The translations under genes and the position numbers were made by a program. From an uncultured Alistipes sp. (GTDB lineage Bacteria; Bacteroidota; Bacteroidia; Bacteroidales; Rikenellaceae), in NCBI GenBank assembly GCA_900769745.1, contig CAAGHX010000224.1:1-8972 (forward strand): a stretch of DNA of 8,972 nt. The letters are read 5' to 3'. The first letter of the stretch is position 1. Each line of letters opens with the position of its first letter. The notes under the pieces were generated by a model. It had not been told where the DNA came from. It saw only the letters and a program-made list of their open reading frames with translations, and ran no database searches. Positions 7,055 through 8,972 of this stretch are shown here, piece by piece.

Positions 7055-7549
7055 ATGAAGAGATTTTTTGAATTGGCCATCGTGGCTATGATTCTTATGT
7101 GGGGTGCCGAGGCATCGGCTCAGAGTGTGGCTGGCGTGCGCAGTCGTTTGGCAGTGGGAGCTAACAAGGTTACCATCGTCGAGCAGAGCGAGGCTGCCGC
7201 AACAGTTCGTGCCGTTGAGCAGCGTCCTAAGCGTACCAAGGTAAACGGTTTTACGGTGCTTATCCTCTCGGATAACTCTCGCACAGCACGCGAGAATGCC
7301 GTGAAGGCCAAGGAGACCTTCGAGGAGAATTTCCCAGAGACTAAGGTCGAGATGTATTACGAGAGCCCATCGTTCTACGTTACGGCTGGTCGCTACCTCA
7401 CCAAGGAGGAGGCTATCATCGAGTTGTGGCGCTTCCGTTCGGTATTCCCCAAGGCTATCACTCAGAGCCGCGAGATGGATATCAACGAGTTTATAATCGT
7501 ACCCGAGGATGAGGCTGAGAAGGCTGAGAAGGCCGAGGAGGAGAGATGA
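7055..7549 (+). CDS. Small exported SPOR-like domain protein
   Basis: A 164-residue protein with a signal peptide (hydrophobic 7-18, likely cleavage after ASA at about 20-22). Residues 64-135 look like a SPOR domain: NGFTVLILSDNSR..A...A (first strand and helix), a F...FPE.KVEMYYESPSFYVTAGRYLTKEEA segment (second strand and helix) and a FRSVFPKA end, in the arrangement seen in Bacteroidota SPOR proteins. SPOR domains bind peptidoglycan, often denuded glycan strands at the septum. The C-terminal tail is acidic and repetitive (EAEKAEKAEEER), encoded by a 9-base direct repeat that runs into a 7-base DNA repeat containing the stop codon. Last gene of the likely operon beginning at 4481. SPOR is my best fit and should be confirmed by profile search. 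Confidence 0.75.
   Translation: MKRFFELAIVAMILMWGAEASAQSVAGVRSRLAVGANKVTIVEQSEAAATVRAVEQRPKRTKVNGFTVLILSDNSRTARENAVKAKETFEENFPETKVEMYYESPSFYVTAGRYLTKEEAIIELWRFRSVFPKAITQSREMDINEFIIVPEDEAEKAEKAEEER
7514..7540 (+). repeat. In-frame 9-base direct repeat in the 3' end of the SPOR-like gene
   Basis: GCTGAGAAG occurs twice exactly (7514-7522, 7523-7531) and once diverged as GCCGAGGAG (7532-7540). It encodes the Ala-Glu-Lys/Ala-Glu-Glu tail of the SPOR-like protein and leads directly into the 7-base array that begins at 7541. Confidence 0.8.
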
Positions 7550-7575
7550 GAGATGAAAGATGAGAGATGAGAGAT
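7541..7575 (+). repeat. Heptanucleotide tandem array, five GAGAGAT units
   Basis: Five consecutive 7-base units: GAGAGAT, GAGAGAT, GAAAGAT, GAGAGAT, GAGAGAT, with one substitution in unit three. The array starts inside the SPOR-like gene, supplies its last two codons (GAG, AGA) and creates the TGA stop across the junction of units one and two. Nearly perfect copies suggest recent expansion or slippage. It is followed by GGGG and an AT-rich stretch. Confidence 0.9.
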
Positions 7576-7641
7576 GGGGTGACGGATATTTATACTCTTT
7601 TGAGTCAAAATAAAGCAAAATATTCCCGCCCGCAGGCCATC

Positions 7642-7672
7642 TTTGCTCTTTGAACTTTGAACTTTGAATTTG
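7642..7672 (+). repeat. Heptanucleotide tandem array, TTTGAAC units
   Basis: Two exact TTTGAAC units (7649-7655, 7656-7662), one variant TTTGAAT (7663-7669), a degenerate TTTGCTC unit before them (7642-7648) and a partial TTG after. The period is again 7 bases but the unit is unrelated to the GAGAGAT array 66 bases upstream. It lies about 74 bases before the exchanger gene start, in the likely promoter region. I saw no gene between 7550 and 7745 and no convincing terminator there. Confidence 0.85.
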
Positions 7673-7745
7673 CAAAACACACAAACAAGATAACCCTTGA
7701 AGCACTTCCCAAATGAGAAGTTAAATTTTAAGGAAACCTAATTTT

Positions 7746-8690
7746 ATGGATTACATTCTTTTGATTGTCGGCCTGGCGTTGATTACCTTCTGTGCCGATA
7801 TGCTTACAAAAGGCTGCGTAGGTGTTGCAGCCCGTTTCAATGTCCCCGAGTTTGTTGTGGGACTTACCATTATGGCCGTCGGTACTTCGATGCCCGAGCT
7901 TACGGTCAGCGTTATGTCGGCGCTGAAGGGTAGCAGCGAGATGGCTATCGGAAATGTGACAGGCTCAAACGTTTTTAACATCTTTATCGTCATCGGCCTC
8001 TGCTCTCTGTTGCGTCCGATGGATATCACAAAGGAGAACATCCGCCGCGATATACCTATCTGCATCGCTGTGTCGGCTCTGTTGTGGCTCTTCACTTCGG
8101 ACACTCTGCTTGGATTGGGTGCCGAGAACAAGATTAACCGCGTGGAGGGTATCATCTTCCTCGTTCTGTATGTGGGCGTTATTCTCTACACCTTGCGCAC
8201 TTCGAAGGGCGAGGGCGAGGAGTCGAGCGGCTCTGCCAAGATGGGCATCTTCAAAATTATTGCATTTATCGTCATCGGCCTTGGTGGTTTGATTTACGGT
8301 GGTAACCTCTGCCTCGATTCGGCTACCGCTATCGCCCGCGCTTGGGGTGTGAGCGAGTCGATTATCGCCATCACCATCGTTGCGGCAGGTACATCGCTCC
8401 CCGAGTTGGCGTCGAGCATCTCGGCCCTGGTGAGCGGCAGAAGCTCAATGGCGTTGGGTAATGTAATCGGCTCAAATGTGGCTAACATTTTGCTGATTTT
8501 GGGTGCAAGTTCATCGATTACACCACTCACAATGGGCAACATCACTCAGCTCGATATCATTATGGTTGTGGCTGCTCCTGTTGTGCTGCTTCTCTCGGCA
8601 CTCTTTATCGGCAAGCGCCGCATCACACGCATCGAGGGCTTGGCCTTCCTGGCTATCTATGTGGCCTATGTGGTGGCGCTGATGAAGTAA
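7746..8690 (+). CDS. CaCA-family calcium/sodium (cation) antiporter, YrbG-like
   Basis: A 314-residue inner-membrane protein with the two inverted alpha-repeats that define the Ca2+/cation antiporter family. Alpha-1 is GTSMPE at 46-51 with GNVTGSNVFN at 69-78; alpha-2 is GTSLPE at 215-220 with GNVIGSNVAN at 238-247. The glutamates Glu51 and Glu220 are the expected cation ligands. About ten hydrophobic segments are arranged as two halves joined by a charged, Gly/Ser-rich cytoplasmic loop (about 152-166). Such proteins export Ca2+ in exchange for Na+ or H+; ion specificity cannot be read from sequence. An AAGGAA purine run at 7730-7735 lies 10 bases before the ATG, a possible ribosome binding site. 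It is separated from the upstream cluster by the repeat-rich intergenic region, so it may have its own promoter. The gap to the next gene is 30 bases. Confidence 0.94.
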   Translation: MDYILLIVGLALITFCADMLTKGCVGVAARFNVPEFVVGLTIMAVGTSMPELTVSVMSALKGSSEMAIGNVTGSNVFNIFIVIGLCSLLRPMDITKENIRRDIPICIAVSALLWLFTSDTLLGLGAENKINRVEGIIFLVLYVGVILYTLRTSKGEGEESSGSAKMGIFKIIAFIVIGLGGLIYGGNLCLDSATAIARAWGVSESIIAITIVAAGTSLPELASSISALVSGRSSMALGNVIGSNVANILLILGASSSITPLTMGNITQLDIIMVVAAPVVLLLSALFIGKRRITRIEGLAFLAIYVAYVVALMK

Positions 8691-8720
8691 CATACAGGCG
8701 CATAATAGAGTAAATATTAT

Positions 8721-8972
8721 ATGTACACTTTCGACTATCCACTATTCCTGCTGCTCAACTTTGATGGCGGTCCTGTGATGGATACCCTGATGAAGGTTAT
8801 CTCGACCCCCGCATCGTGGGCGTGGCTCTACATCCTTATCTTGTGGCTTGTGTGGCGCAAGTCGGGCTGGCGTGGGGCGCTGCTTTTTCTGGTGCTTGTG
8901 GCGGCAGCTGTGGGGTTGTCGGATTTGATTGCGGGCATCTTCAAGCACTCGGGACTGCTGAAGAATCTGTGG
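8721..8972 (+). CDS. PAP2-family membrane phosphatase, N-terminal part, runs off the window
   Basis: An ATG at 8721 opens a frame that stays open for 84 codons to the window edge. The translation has an early FLLLNFDG segment and PVMDTLMKVISTPASWAW, the usual N-terminal layout of Bacteroidota PAP2 lipid phosphatases. Two hydrophobic segments (about 33-46 and 51-66) are followed by GLSDLIAGIFK and LLKNLW. Lys81 is well placed to be the first residue of the KX6RP phosphatase motif, whose RP would fall just past the window; this cannot be seen here. PAP2 enzymes of this type dephosphorylate undecaprenyl pyrophosphate or other lipid phosphates at the inner membrane. It follows the exchanger gene by 30 bases with no hairpin between, so the two may be co-transcribed. 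Confidence 0.8.
   Translation, partial: MYTFDYPLFLLLNFDGGPVMDTLMKVISTPASWAWLYILILWLVWRKSGWRGALLFLVLVAAAVGLSDLIAGIFKHSGLLKNLW

Noticed and set aside
7594..7605. ACTC-TTTT-GAGT inverted repeat after the SPOR-like gene as a terminator
   Set aside because: Only four base pairs, AT-rich surroundings and no T tract after it; too weak to call.
7541..7672. The heptad arrays as a CRISPR array
   Set aside because: Units are 7 bases, contiguous and without spacers, and no cas-like gene is nearby.
6728..7705. A 325-codon minus-strand frame crossing the LEA14-like gene, the SPOR-like gene and both heptad arrays
   Set aside because: It spans two plus-strand genes and their gap. Its Ser/Leu-rich repeats (such as SSLIFHLSSL) are just the translation of the 7-base arrays, and no family resemblance is visible.

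Overview
The window looks like an ordinary chromosomal stretch from a member of the Bacteroidales (Bacteroidota). This rests on three things: genes with almost no Shine-Dalgarno sequence, TAnnTTTG-type -7 promoter elements, and a gene set typical of the group (LolC/E-type permease next to menaquinone methyltransferase, SPOR-domain protein, Bacteroidota-style MBOAT/SGNH pair). The fairly GC-rich coding sequence would fit an Alistipes-like genome, but I cannot fix the genus. I see no phage, transposon, CRISPR array, tRNA or rRNA.

Layout. (1) 1-168 is the 3' end of guaA (GMP synthase) on +, followed by a strong hairpin terminator at 193-228. (2) 4278 down to 310 is a tightly packed minus-strand operon. 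In transcription order it holds a membrane zinc metallopeptidase, an exported SGNH/GDSL hydrolase, and an MBOAT O-acyltransferase whose start codon directly abuts the hydrolase stop codon. It converges on guaA. (3) 4279-4480 is an AT-rich divergent promoter region. It has a -7-like element on each strand and a GCAAAA-N9-TTTTGC dyad. (4) 4481-7549 is a plus-strand cluster: FtsX/LolC-E-type permease, UbiE/MenG methyltransferase, a small LEA14-like lipoprotein, and a small exported SPOR-like protein. (5) 7550-7745 is an intergenic region with two different 7-nt tandem repeat arrays. (6) 7746 to the end holds a CaCA-family cation/calcium exchanger and the N-terminal part of a PAP2-family membrane phosphatase that runs off the window.

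How the genes fit together. Most of the window serves the cell envelope. The MBOAT and SGNH proteins together look like a two-part O-acetylation machine: the membrane protein moves acyl groups across the inner membrane and the exported SGNH enzyme transfers or removes them. The SGNH protein has the split architecture of the peptidoglycan O-acetyl enzymes PatB/Ape1, so cell-wall or surface-glycan O-acetylation is the best guess. The plus-strand cluster combines a lipoprotein-transport-type permease, menaquinone synthesis and two small envelope proteins, one with a fold associated with peptidoglycan binding.

The most unusual DNA structure is the pair of heptanucleotide arrays at 7541-7575 and 7642-7672. 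The first supplies the last two codons and the stop codon of the SPOR-like gene. Nothing here proves a previously undescribed system. The best leads are the PatA/PatB-like pair and the paired heptad repeats.
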